A DNA stretch of 64,000 bases from Xylocopa sonorina (taxonomy: Eukaryota; Arthropoda; Insecta; Hymenoptera; Apidae): NCBI RefSeq assembly GCF_050948175.1, contig NW_027490255.1, positions 558,001-622,000 on the forward strand, in the 5' to 3' direction. Of the stretch, positions 39,712-52,460 are shown piece after piece. A program made the position numbers and the translations under genes. Position 1 is the stretch's first letter; every line of letters begins with the position of its first letter. The notes below the pieces were generated by a model. That model worked only from the letters and a program-made list of their open reading frames with translations, was not told the DNA's origin and did not search any database.

Positions 39712-40660
39712 GCATATCATTTCTCTGTTTCATGGTAAGATATAATATGATTTGCGAAGTGTCATGTATTCCTCGTCTACACTTCAAATGAATGTGAATG
39801 CGACACTTGCTCGCTAGGAAATAGCGTTTGCAGATGTCTACGTATCGTAGCAATAGATTTCTAATGCTTCTTAAAACGCGATATCGCATCTCATTTCTAT
39901 GTTTCATGGCAAGATATAATCTGATTTGCGAAGTGTTATGTATTCCTCGTCTACACTTCAAATGAATGTAAATGCGACACTTCCTTGCAAGGAAATAGCG
40001 TTTGCAGATGTTTACCTATCGTAGCAATAGAGTTCTAATGCTTCTTAAAACGCGATATCGCATCTCAGTTCTATGTTTCATGGTAAGATGTAATATGATT
40101 TGCGAAGTGTTATGTATTCCTCCTCTACACTTCAAATGAATGTAAATGCGACACTTCCTTGCTAGGAAATAGCGTCTGCAGATGTCTAGGTATCGTAGCA
40201 ATAGAGTTCTAATGCTTCTTAAAACGCGATATCGCATCTCATTTCTCTGTTTCATGGTAAGATATTATATGATTTGCGATGTGTCATGTATTCCTCTTCT
40301 ACACTTCAAATGAATGTAAATGCGACACTTCCTTGCAAGGAAATAGCGTTTGCAGATGTTTACCTATCGTAGCAATAGAGTTCTAATGCTTCTTAAAACG
40401 CGATATCGCATCTCATTTCTATGTTTCATGGTAAGGTATAATATGATTTGCGAAGTGTTATGTATTCCTCGTCTACACTTCAAATGAATGTGAATGCGAT
40501 ACTTCCTCGCTAGGAAATAGCGTTTGCAGATGTCTACGTATCGTAGCAATAGCTTTCTAATGCTTCTTAAAACGCGATATCGCATCTCATTTCTATGTTT
40601 CATGGTAAGATATAATATGATTTGCGAAGTGTCATGTATTCCTCGTCTACACTTCAAATG
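39712..40660 (+). repeat. 0.95-kb module, copy 1 (partner 48065-49013)
   Basis: This module matches about 48065-49013 at an offset of 8353 bp (48 monomers plus one base). Shared private markers are GCATATCATTTC, CACTTGCTCGCTAGG and CATCTCAGTTC. The extra base is the insertion near 41299. Confidence 0.84.
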
Positions 40661-41075
40661 AATGTAAATGCGACACTTCCTTGCAAGGAAATGGCGTTTG
40701 CTGATGTCTACGTATCGTAGCAATAGATTTCTAATGCTTCTTAAAACGCGATATCGCATCTCATTTCTATGTTTCATGGCAAGATATAATCTGATTTGCG
40801 AAGTGTTATGTATTCCTCGTCTACACTTCAAATGAATGTAAATGCGACACTTCCTTGCAAGGAAATAGCGTTTGCAGATGTTTAACTATCGTAGCAATAG
40901 AGTTCTAATGCTTCTTAAAATGCGATATCGCATCTCATTTCTCTGTTTCATGGTAACATATAATATGATTTGCGAAGAGTCATGTATTCCTCTTCTACAC
41001 TTCAAATGAATGTAAATGCGACACTTCCTTGCAAGGAAATAGCGTTTGCAGATGTTTACCTATCGTAGCAATAGA
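40661..41075 (+). repeat. Satellite stretch with extended palindrome variant
   Basis: About 2.4 monomers of mixed class A and B lie here. At 40920-40933 the palindrome ATGCGATATCGCAT appears, as at 36222, and both lie in similar neighbourhoods with GAAGAGTCATG. A private change is CATGGTAACATAT. Nothing else is present. Confidence 0.78.
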
Positions 41076-43089
41076 TTTCTAGTGCTTCTTAAAACGCGAT
41101 ATCGCATCTCATTTCTCTGTTTCATGGTAAGATATAATATGATTTGCGAAGTGTCATGTATTCCTCGTCTACACTTCAAATGAATGTGAATGCGATACTT
41201 CCTCGCTAGGAAATAGCGTTTGCAGATGTCTACGTATCGTAGCAATAGATTTCTAATGCTTCTTAAAACGCGATATCGCATCTCATTTCTATGTTTCAAT
41301 GGCAAGATATAATATGATTTGCGAAGTGTTATGTATTCCTCGTCTACACTTCAAATGAATGTAAATGCGACACTTCCTCGCTAGGAAATAGCGTTTGCAG
41401 ATGTCTACGTATCGTAGCAATAGAGTTCATATGATTCTTAGAACGCGATATCGCATCTCATTTCTATGTTTCATGGTAAGATATAACATGATTTGCGAAG
41501 TGTTATGTATTCCTCGTCTACACTTCAAATGAATGTGAATGCGATACTTCCTCGCTAGGAAATAGCGTTTTCAGATATCTACGTATCGTAGCATTAGCTT
41601 TCCAATGCTTCTTAAAACGCGATATCGCATCTCATATCTATGTTTCATGGTAAGATATAATATGATTTGCGAAATGTTATGTATTCCTCGTCTACACTTC
41701 AAATGAATGTGAATGCGACACTTCCTCGCTAGGAAATAGCGTTTGCAGATGTCTACGTACCGTAGCAATAGATTTCTAATGCTTCTTAAAACGCGATATC
41801 GCATCTCATTTCTATGTTTCATGGTAAGATATAACATGATTTGCGAAGTGTTATGTATTCCTCGTCTACACATCAAATGAATGTGAATGCGATACTTCGT
41901 CGCTAGGAAATAGCGTTTGCAGATGTCTACGTATCGTAGCAATAGCTTTCAAATGCTTCTTAAAACGCGATATCGCATCTCATTTCTATGTTTCATGGTA
42001 AGATATAATATGATTTGCGAAGTGTTATGTATTCCTCCTCTACACTTCTAATGAATGTAAATGCGACACTTCCTTGCAAGGAAATAGCGTTTGCAGTTGT
42101 CTACCTATCGTAGCAATAGTGTTCTAATGCTTCTTAAAACGAGACATCGCATCTCATTTATATGTTTCATGGTAAGATATAATATGATTTGCGAAGTGTC
42201 ATGTATTCCTCGTCTACTCTTCAAATGAATGTAAATGCGACACTTCCTTGCTAGGAAATAGCGTCTGCAGATGTCTAGGTATCGTAGCAATAGAGTTCTA
42301 ATGCTTCTTAAAACGCGATATCGCATCTCATTTCTATGTTTCATGGTTAGACGTAATATGATTTGCGAAGTGTTAAGTATTCCTCCTCTACACATCAAAT
42401 GAATGTAAATGCTACACTTCCTTGCTAGGAAATAGCGTCTGCAGAAGTCTAGGTATCGTAGCAATAGTGTTCTAATGCTTCTTAAAACGCGACATCGCAT
42501 CTCATTTCTATGTTTCATGGTAAGACGTAATATGATTTGCGAAGTGTTAAGTATTCCTCCTCTACACTTCAAATGAATGTAAATGCGACACTTCCTTGCT
42601 AGGAAATAGCGTCTGCAGATGTCTAGGTATCGTAGCAATAGATTTCTAATGCTTCTTAAAACGCGATATCGCATCTCATTTCTATGTTTCATGGTAAGAT
42701 ATAATATGATTTGCGAAGTGTCATGTATTCCTCGTCTACACTTCAAATGAATGTAAATGCGACACTTCCTTGCAAGGAAACAGCGTTTGCAGATGTCTAG
42801 GTATCGTAGCAATAGAATTCATATGATTCTTAGAACGCGATATCGCATCTCATTTCTATGTTTCATGGTAAGATATAACATGATTTGCGAAGTGTTATGT
42901 ATTCCTCGTCTACACTTCTAGTGAATGTGAATGCGACACTTCCTCGCTAGGAAATAGCGTTTGCAGATGTCTACGTATCGTAGCAATAGAGTTCATATGA
43001 TTCTTAGAACGCGATATCGCATCTCATTTCTATGTTTCATGGTAAGATATAACATGATTTGCGAAGTGTTAAGTATTCCTCGTCTACAC
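41076..43089 (+). repeat. 2.1-kb duplicated block, copy 2
   Basis: This is the partner of 36552-38738, one monomer shorter near 42.0 kb. It contains the only single-base insertion of its kind in the window, TTTCAATGGCAAG near 41296-41308, giving one 175-bp monomer. Private changes are GCGTTTTCAGATATC near 41570 and CTACTCTTC near 42216. The match ends where CTACACATC faces CTACACTTC. Confidence 0.86.
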
Positions 43090-44200
43090 ATCAAATGAAT
43101 GTGAATGCGATACTTCGTCGGTAGGAAATAGCGTTTGCAGATGTCTACGTATCGTAGCAATAGCTTTCAAATGCTTCTTAAAACGCGATATCGCATCTCA
43201 TTTCTATGTTTCATGGTAAGATATAATATGATTTGCGAAGTGTTATGTATTCCTCCTCTACACTTCTAATGAATGTAAATGCGACACTTCCTTGCAAGGA
43301 AATAGCGTTTGCAGTTGTCTACCTATCGTAGCAATAGAGTTCTAATGCTTCTTAAAACGCGATATCGCATCTCATTTCTATGTTTCATGGTAAGATATAA
43401 TATGATTTGCGAAGTGTCATGTATTCCTCGTCTACACTTCAAATGAATGTAAATGCGACACTTCCTTGCAAGGAAATGGCGTTTGCAGATGTCTACGTAT
43501 CGTAGCAATAGATTTCTAATGCTTCTTAAAACGCGATATCGCATCTCATTTATATGTTTCATGGTAAGATATAATATGATTTGCGAAGTGTTATGTATTC
43601 CTCGTCTACACTTCAAATGAATGTAAATGCGACACTTCCTTGCAAGGAAATAGCGTTTGCAAATGTCTACCTATCGTAGCAATAGTGCTCTAATGCTTCT
43701 TAAAAAGCGATATCGCATCTCATTTCTATGTTTCATGGTAAGGTATAATATGATTTGCGAAGTGTTATGTATTCCTCGTCTACACTTCAAATGAATGTGA
43801 ATGCGATACTTCCTCGCTAGGAAATAGCGTTTGCAGATGTCTACGTATCGTAGCAATAGCTTTCTAATGCTTCTTAAAACGCGATATCGCATCTCATTTC
43901 TATGTTTCATGGTAAGATATAATATGATTTGCGAAGTGTCATGTATTCCTCGTCTACACTTCAAATGAATGTAAATGCGACACTTCCTTGCAAGGAAATG
44001 GCGTTTGCAGATGTCTACGTATCGTAGCAATAGATTTCTAATGCTTCTTAAAACGCGATATCGCATCTCATTTCTATGTTTCATGGCAAGATATAATCTG
44101 ATTTGCGAAGTGTTATGTATTCCTCGTCTACACTTCAAATGAATGTAAATGCGACACTTCCTTACAAGGAAATAGCGTTTGCAGATGTTTACCTATCGTA
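43090..44200 (+). repeat. Satellite stretch, right part shared with 35.6-36.2 kb
   Basis: About six monomers. 43557-44205 matches 35552-36200, with CTTACAAGG as a private change near 44161. The left part continues the class A/B pattern of the preceding block, with CGTCGGTAGG near 43116. No gene-like sequence is present. Confidence 0.8.
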
Positions 44201-45643
44201 GCATTAGCTTTCCAATGCTTCTTAAAACGCGATATCGCATCTCATATCTATGTTTCATGGTAAGATATAATATGATTTGCGAAATGTTATGTATTCCTCG
44301 TCTACACTTCAAATGAATGTGAATGCGACACTTCCTCGCTAGGAAATAGCGTTTGCAGATGTCTACGTACCGTAGCAATAGATTTCTAATGCTTCTTAAA
44401 ACGCGATATCGCATCTCATTTCTATGTTTCATGGTAAGATATAACATGATTTGCGAAGTGTTATGTATTCCTCGTCTACACATCAAATGAATGTGAATGC
44501 GATACTTCGTCGCTAGGAAATAGCGTTTGCAGATGTCTACGTATCGTAGCAATAGCTTTCAAGTGCTTCTTAAAACGCGATATCGCATCTCATTTCTATG
44601 TTTCATGGTAAGATATAATATGATTTGCGAAGTGTTATGTATTCCTCCTCTACACTTCTAATGAATGTAAATGCGACACCTCCTTGCAAGGAAATAGCGT
44701 TTGCAGTTGTCAACTTATCGTAGCAATAGTGTTGTAATGCTTCTTAAAACGAGATATCGCATCTCATTTCTATGTTTCATGGTAAGATATAATATGATTT
44801 GCGAAGTGTTATGTATTCCTCCTCTACACTTCAAATGAATGTAAATGCGACACTTCCTTGCAAGGAAATAGCGTTTGCAGTTGTCTACCTATCGTAGCAA
44901 TAGTGTTCTAATGCTTCTTAAAACGAGATATCGCATCTCATTTATATGTTTCATGGTAAGATATAATATGATTTGCGAAGTGTCATGTATTCCTCGTCTA
45001 CACTTCAAATGAATGTAAATGCGACACTTCCTTGCTAGGAAATAGCGTCTGCAGATGTCTAGGTATCGTAGCAATAGAGTTCTAATGCTTCTTAAAACGC
45101 GATATCGCATCTCATTTCTATGTTTCATGGTAAGATATAATATGATTTGCGAAGTGTTATGTATTCCTCCTCTACACTTCTAATGAATGTAAATGCGACA
45201 CCTCCTTGCAAGGAAATAGCGTTTGCAGTTGTAAACTTATCGTAGCAATAGTGTTGTAATGCTTCTTAAAACGAGATATCGCATCTCATTTCTATGTTTC
45301 ATGGTAAGATATAATATGATTTGCGAAGTGTTATGTATTCCTCCTCTACACTTCAAATGAATGTAAATGCGACACTTCCTTGCAAGGAAATAGCGTTTGC
45401 AGTTGTCTACCTATCGTAGCAATAGTGTTCTAATGCTTCTTAAAACGAGATATCGCATCTCATTTATATGTTTCATGGTAAGATATAATATGATTTGCGA
45501 AGTGTCATGTATTCCTCGTCTACACTTCAAATGAATGTAAATGCGACACTTCCTTGCTAGGAAATAGCGTCTGCAGATGTCTAGGTATCGTAGCAATAGA
45601 GTTCTAATGCTTCTTAAAACGCGATATCGCATCTCATTTCTAT
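44201..45643 (+). repeat. 3-monomer (522-bp) tandem duplication inside a copied block
   Basis: From 44201 the order follows 37066 onward (offset 7135). At about 45122 it jumps back three monomers, and it continues at an offset of 7657. The duplicated units are about 44600-45121 and 45122-45643. Markers are CTTCTAATGAATG, CACCTCCTTGC and the unusual CAGTTGTCAACTTATCG, which reads GTTGTAAACTTATCG in the second copy. The equivalent region at 37.4-37.9 kb has one copy only, so the duplication is younger than the larger block. Confidence 0.86.
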
Positions 45644-45701
45644 GTTTCATGGTTAGACGTAATATGATTTGCGAAGTGTTAAGTATTCCTCCTCTACACA
45701 T

Positions 45702-48068
45702 CAAATGAATGTAAATGCTACACTTGCTTGCTAGGAAATAGCGTCTGCAGAAGTCTAGGTATCGTAGCAATAGAGTTCTAATGCTTCTTAAAACGCGACA
45801 TCGCATCTCATTTCTATGTTTCATGGTAAGACGTAATATGATTTGCGAAGTGTTAAGTATTCCTCCTCTACACTTCAAGTGAATGTAAATGCGACACTTC
45901 CTTGCTAGGAAATAGCGTCTGCAGATGTCTAGGTATCGTAGCAATAGATTTCTAATGCTTCTTAAAACGCGATATCGCATCTCATTTCTATGTTTCATGG
46001 TAAGATATAATATGATTTGCGAAGTGTCATGTATTCCTCGTCTACACTTCAAATGAATGTAAATGCGACACTTCCTTGCAAGGAAACAGCGTTTGCAGAT
46101 GTCTAGGTATCGTAGCAATAGAATTCATATGATTCTTAGAACGCGATATCGCATCTCATTTCTATGTTTCATGGTAAGATATAACATGATTTGCGAAGTG
46201 TTATGTATTCCTCGTCTACACTTCCAGTGAATGTGAATGCGACACTTCCTCGCTAGGAAATAGCGTTTGCAGATGTCTACGTATCGTAGCAATAGAGTTC
46301 ATATGATTCTTAGAACGCGATATCGCATCTCATTTCTATGTTTCATGGTAAGATATAACATGATTTGCGAAGTGTTAAGTATTCCTCGTCTACACTTCAA
46401 ATGAATGTGAATGCGATACTTCCTCGCTAGGAAATAGCGTTTGCAGATATCTACGTATCGTAGCATTAGCTTTCCAATGCTTCTTAAAACGCGATATCGC
46501 ATCTCATATCTATGTTTCATGGTAAGATATAATATGATTTGCGAAATGTTATGTATTCCTCGTCTACACTTCAAATGAATGTGAATGCGACACTTCCTCG
46601 CTAGGAAATAGCGTTTGCAGATGTCTACGTACCGTAGCAATAGATTTCTAATGCTTCTTAAAACGCGATATCGCATCTCATTTCTATGTTTCATGGTAAG
46701 ATATAACATGATTAGCGAAGTGTTATGTATTCCTCCTCTACACTTCAAATGAATGTAAATGCTACACTTCCTTGCTAGGAAATAGCGTCTGCAGAAGTCT
46801 AGGTATCGTAGCAATAGAGTTCTAATGCTTCTTAAAACGCGACATCGCATCTCATTTCTATGTTTCATGGTAAGACGTAATATGATTTGCGAAGTGTTAA
46901 GTATTCCTCCTCTACACTTCAAATGAATGTAAATGCGACACTTCCTTGCTAGGAAATAGCGTCTGCAGATGTCTAGGTATCGTAGCAATAGATTTCTAAT
47001 GCTTCTTAAAACGCGATATCGCATCTCATTTCTATGTTTCATGGTAAGATATAATATGATTTGCGAAGTGTCATGTATTCCTCGTCTACACTTCAAATGA
47101 ATGTAAATGCGACACTTCCTTGCAAGGAAACAGCGTTTGCAGATGTCTAGGTATCGTAGCAATAGAATTCATATGATTCTTAGAGCGCGATATCGCATCT
47201 CATTTCTATGTTTCATGGTAAGATATAACATGATTTGCGAAGTGTTATGTATTCCTCGTCTACACTTCTAGTGAATGTGAATGCGACACTTCCTCGCTAG
47301 GAAATAGCGTTTGCAGATGTCTACGTATCGTAGCAATAGAGTTCATATGATTCTTAGAACGCGATATCGCATCTCATTTCTATGTTTCATGGTAAGATAT
47401 AACATGATTTGCGAACTGTTAAGTATTCCTCGTCTACACTTCAAATGAATGTGAATGCGATACTTCCTCGCTAGGAAATAGCGTTTGCAGATATCAACGT
47501 ATCGTAGCATTAGCTTTCCAATGCTTCTTAAAACGCGATATCGCATCTCATATCTATGTTTCATGGTAAGATATAATATGATTTGCGAAATGTTATGTAT
47601 TCCTCGTCTACACTTCAAATGAATGTGAATGCGACACTTCCTCGCTAGGAAATAGCGTTTGCAGATGTCTACGTACCGTAGCAATAGATTTCTAATGCTT
47701 CTTAAAACGCGATATCGCATCTCATTTCTATGTTTCATGGTAAGATATAACATGATTAGCGAAGTGTTATTTATTTCTCCTCTACACTTCAAATGAATGT
47801 AAATGCTACACTTCCTTGCTAGGAAATAGCGTCTGCAGAAGTCTAGGTATCGTAGCAATAGAGTTCTAATGCTTCTTAAAACGCGACATCGCATCTCATT
47901 TCTATGTTTCATGGTAAGACGTAATATGATTTGCGAAGTGTTAAGTATTCCTCCTCTACACTTCAAATGAATGTAAATGCGACACTTCCTTGCTAGGAAA
48001 TAGCGTCTGCAGATGTCTGGGTATCGTAGCAATAGATTTCTAATGCTTCTTAAAACGCGATATCGCAT
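45702..48068 (+). repeat. 6-monomer (1044-bp) tandem repeat, 2.3 copies
   Basis: Copies run from about 45702-46745, 46746-47789 and 47790-48068. Landmarks spaced by 1044 bp include AATGCTACAC, GCAGAAGTCTAGG, CGACATCGC, GACGTAATATG, GGAAACAGCG, GAATTCATATG and CTTCTAGTGAATG (CTTCCAGTG once, near 46221). Private changes are TTAGAGCGCG near 47182 and TTATTTATTTCTCC near 47769. The left copies are homologous to 38.0-39.5 kb. Confidence 0.87.
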
Positions 48069-49013
48069 ATCATTTCTCTGTTTCATGGTAAGATATAATA
48101 TGATTTGCGAAGTGTCATGTATTCCTCGAATACACTTCAAATGAATGTGAATGCGACACTTGCTCGCTAGGAAATAGCGTTTGCAGATGTCTACGTATCG
48201 TAGCAACAGATTTCTAATGCTTCTTAAAACGCGATATCGCATCTCATTTCTATGTTTCATGGCAAGATATAATCTGATTTGCGAAGTGTTATGTATTCCT
48301 CGTCTACACTTCAAATGAATGTAAATGCGACACTTCCTTGCAAGGAAATAGCGTTTGCAGATGTTTACCTATCGTAGCAATAGAGTTCTAATGCTTCTTA
48401 AAACGCGATATCGCATCTCAGTTCTATGTTTCATGGTAAGATGTAATATGATTTGCGATGTGTTATGTATTCCTCCTCTACACTTCAAATGAATGTAAAT
48501 GCGACACTTCCTTGCTAGGAAATAGCGTCTGCAGATGTCTAGGTATCGTAACAATAGAGTTCTAATGCTTCTTAAAACGCGATATCGCATCTCATTTCTC
48601 TGTTTCATGGTAAGATATAATATGATTTGCGATGTGTCATGTATTCCTCTTCTACACTTCAAATGAATGTAAATGCGACACTTCCTTGCAAGGAAATAGC
48701 GTTTGCAGATGTTTACCTATCGTAGCAATAGAGTTCTAGTGCTTCTTAAAACGCGATATCGCATCTCATTTCTATGTTTCATGGTAAGATATAATATGAT
48801 TTGCGAAGTGTTATGTATTCCTCGTCTACACTTCAAATGAATGTGAATGCGATACTTCCTCGCTAGGAAATAGCGTTTGCATATGTCTACGTATCGTAGC
48901 AATAGCTTTCTAATGCTTCTTAAAACGCGATATCGCATCTCATTTCTATGTTTCATGGTAAGATATAATATGATTTGCGAAGTGTCATGTGTTCCTCGTC
49001 TACACTTCAAATG
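48065..49013 (+). repeat. 0.95-kb module, copy 2 (partner 39712-40660)
   Basis: This copy has the same variants as its partner, with private changes CTCGAATACAC near 48126, GTAACAATAG near 48549 and GCATATGTC near 48880. It joins directly to the third, partial copy of the 1044-bp repeat. Confidence 0.84.
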
Positions 49014-49701
49014 AATGTGAATGCGACACTTCCTCGCTAGGAAATAGCGTTTGCAGATGTCTACGTACCGTAGCAATAGATTTCTAATGCTTCTTAAAAC
49101 GCGATATCGCATCTCATTTCTATGTTTCATGGTAAGATATAACATGATTTGCGAAGTGTTATGTATTCCTCCTCTACACTTCAAATGAATGTAAATGCGA
49201 CACTTCCTTGCTAGGAAATAGCGTCTGCAGATGTCTGGGTATCGTAGCAATAGAGTTCTAATGCTTCTTAAAACGCGATATCGCATCTCATTTCTCTGTT
49301 TCATGGTAAGATATAATATGATTTGCGATGTGTCACGTATTCCTCTTCTACACTTCAAATGAATGTGAATGCGATACTTCCTCGCTAGGAAATAGCGTCA
49401 GCAGATATCTACGTATCGTAGCATTAGCTTTCTAATGCTTCTTAAAACGCGATGTCGCATCTCATATCTATGTTTCATGGTAAGATATAATATGATTTGC
49501 GAAATGTTATGTATTCCTCGTGTACACTTCAAATGAATGTGAATGCGACACTTCCTCGCTAGGAAATAGCGTTTGCAGATGTCTACGTATCGTAGCAATA
49601 GATTTCTAATGCTTCTTAAAACGCGATATCGCATCTCATTTCTATGTTTCATGGCAAGATATAATCTGATTTGCGAAGTGTTATGTATTCCTCGTCTACA
49701 C
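49014..49701 (+). repeat. Partial fourth copy of the GCGTCAGCAG module
   Basis: From about 49140 to 49700 the order matches 34.35-34.91 kb (offset 14791, 85 monomers plus one base), including CTGGGTATCG, GCGATGTGTC, GCGTCAGCAGATATC, GCGATGTCGC and TATAATCTG. Private changes are GTGTCACGTATTC near 49329 and CTCGTGTACAC near 49518. It ends at the switch to CTTCTAGTGAATG. Confidence 0.85.
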
Positions 49702-50389
49702 TTCTAGTGAATGTGAATGCGACACTTCCTCGCTAGGAAATAGCGTTTGCAGATGTCTACGTATCGTAGCAATAGAGTTCATATGATTCTTAGAACGCGA
49801 TATCGCATCTCATTTCTATGTTTCATGGTAAGATATAACATGATTTGCGAAGTGTTAAGTATTCCTCGTCTACACTTCAAATGAATGTAAATGCGACACT
49901 TCCTTGCTAGGAAATAGCGTCTGCAGATGTCTAGGTATCGTAGCAATAGATTTCTAATGCTTCTTAAAACGCGATATCGCATTTCATATCTATGTTTCAT
50001 GGTAAGATATAATATGATTTGCGAAATGTTATGTATTCCTCGTCTACACTTCAAATGAATGTGAATGCGACACTTCCTCGCCAGGAAATAGCGTTTGCAG
50101 ATGCCTACGTACCGTAGCAATAGATTTCTAATGTTCTTAAAACGCGATATCGCATCTCATTTCTATGTTTCATGGTAAGATATAATATGATTTGCGAAGT
50201 GTTATGTATTCCTCGTCTACACTTCAAATGAATGTGAATGCGATACTTCCTCGCTAGGAAATAGCGTTTGCATATGTCTACGTATCGTAGCAATAGCTTT
50301 CTAATGCTTCTTAAAACGCGATATCGCATCTCATTTCTATGTTTCATGGTAAGATATAATATGATTTGCGAAGTGTCATGTATTCCTCG
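49702..50389 (+). repeat. Duplicated segment seen three times (49.7, 51.1, 53.7 kb)
   Basis: The order CTTCTAGTGAATG, TTCATATGATTCTTAGAACG, GTTAAGTATTCC, GCATTTCATATC, CCTCGCCAGG and TAATGTTCTTAAAACG (a one-base deletion) occurs at 49702, 51093 and 53702. The offsets are 1391 and 4000 bp. These are 8 and 23 monomers less one and two bases, the bases being accounted for by the shared deletion. Confidence 0.87.
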
Positions 50390-51640
50390 TCTACACTTCA
50401 AATGAATGTAAATGCGACACTTCCTTGCAAGGAAATGGCGTTTGCAGATGTCTACGTATCGTAGCAATAGATTTCTAATGCTTCTTAAAACGCGATATCG
50501 CATCTCATTTCTATGTTTCATGGCAAGATATAATCTGATTTGCGAAGTGTTATGTATTCCTCGTCTACACTTCAAATGAATGTAAATGCGACACTTTCTT
50601 GAAAGGAAATAGCGTTTGCAGATGTCTACGTATCGTAGCAATAGAGTTCTTATGATTCTTAAAACGCGATATCGCATCTCATTTCTATGTTTCATGGTAA
50701 GATATAATATGATTTGCGAAATGTTATGTATTCCTCGTCTACACTTCAAATGAATGTAAATGCGACACTTCTTTGCAAGGAAATAGCGTTTGCAGATGTC
50801 TACGTATCGTAGCAATGGATTTCCGATGCTTCTTAAAACGCGATATCGCATCTCAGTTCTATGTTTCATGGTAAGATATAATATGATTTGCGATGTGTTA
50901 TGTATTCCTCGTCTACACATCAAATGGATGTAAATGCGACACTTCTTTGCAAGGAAATAGCGTTTGCAGATGTCTACGTATCGTTGCAATAGAGTTCTTA
51001 TGATTCTTAAAACGCGATATCGCATCTCATTTCTATGTTTCATGGTAAGATATAACATGATTTGCGAAGTGTTATGTATTCCTCGTCTACACTTCTAGTG
51101 AATGTGAATGCGACACTTCCTCGCTAGGAAATAGCGTTTGCAGATGTCTACGTATCGTAGCAATAGAGTTCATATGATTCTTAGAACGCGATATCGCATC
51201 TCATTTCTATGTTTCATGGTAAGATATAACATGATTTGCGAAGTGTTAAGTATTCCTCGTCTACACTTCAAATGAATGTAAATGCGACACTTCCTTGCTA
51301 GGAAATAGCGTCTGCAGATGTCTAGGTATCGTAGCAATAGATTTCTAATGCTTCTTAAAACGCGATATCGCATTTCATATCTATGTTTCATGGTAAGATA
51401 TAATATGATTTGCGAAATGTTATGTATTCCTCGTCTACACTTCAAATGAATGTGAATGCGACACTTCCTCGCCAGGAAATAGCGTTTGCAGATGTCTACG
51501 TACCGTAGCAATAGATTTCTAATGTTCTTAAAACGCGATATCGCATCTCATTTCTATGTTTCATGGTAAGATATAACATGATTTGCGAAGTGTTATGTAT
51601 TCCTCCTCTACACTTCTAATGAATGTAAATGCGACACCTC
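50390..51640 (+). repeat. 1.25-kb block, copy 1 (partner 52999-54249)
   Basis: This block matches 52999-54249 at an offset of 2609 bp (15 monomers less one base). It shares unusual private variants: CACTTTCTTGAAAGG, CAATGGATTTCCGATGC, CATCAAATGGATG and CGTTGCAATAG. These units are the most diverged class A/B monomers in the right half, and they appear nowhere else that I saw. Confidence 0.88.
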
Positions 51641-52460
51641 CTTGCAAGGAAATAGCGTTTGCAGATATCTACGTATCGTAGTATTAGCTTTCCAATGCTT
51701 CTTAAAACGCGATATCGCATCTCATAACTATGTTTCATGGTAAGATATAATATGATTTGCGAAATGTTATGTATTCCTCGTCTACACTTCAAATGAATGT
51801 GAATGCGACACTTCCTCGCTAGGAAATAGCGTTTGCAGATGTCTACGTACCGTAGCAATAGCTTTCAAATGCTTCTTAAATCGCGATATCGCATCTCATT
51901 TCTATGTTTCATGGTAAGATATAACATGATTTGCGAAGTGTTAAGTATTCCTCGTCTACACTTCAAATGAATGTGAATGCGATACTTCCTCGCTAGGAAA
52001 TAGCGTTTGCAGATATCTACGTATCGTAGCATTAGCTTTCCAATGCTTCTTAAAACGCGATATCGCATCTCATATCTATGTTTCATGGTAAGATATAATA
52101 TGATTTGCGAAATGTTATGTATTCCTCGTCTACACTTCAAATGAATGTGAATGCGACACTTCCTCGCTAGGAAATAGCGTTTGCAGATGTCTACGTATCG
52201 TAGCAATAGCTTTCAAATGCTTCTTAAATCGCGATATCGCATCTCATTTCTATGTTTCATGGTAAGATATAATATGATTTGCGAAGTGTTATGTATTCCT
52301 CCTCTACACTTCAAATGAATGTAAATGCGACACTTCCTTGCAAGGAAATAGCGTTTGCTGATGTCTACGTATCGTAGCAATAGAGTTCTAATGCTTCTTA
52401 AAACGAGATATTGCATCTCATTTATATGTTTCATGGTTAGACGTAATATGATTTGCGAAG
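51170..52460 (+). repeat. 1.3-kb block, copy 1 (partner near 55344-56808)
   Basis: This block matches 55344 onward at an offset of 4174 bp and, from about 51.85 kb, at 4348 bp, so the later copy has one extra monomer. Shared markers are GCATTTCATATC, CCTCGCCAGG, CATCTCATAACTATG and TTAAATCGCG. A private change is CGTAGTATTAGC near 51678. Confidence 0.84.
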
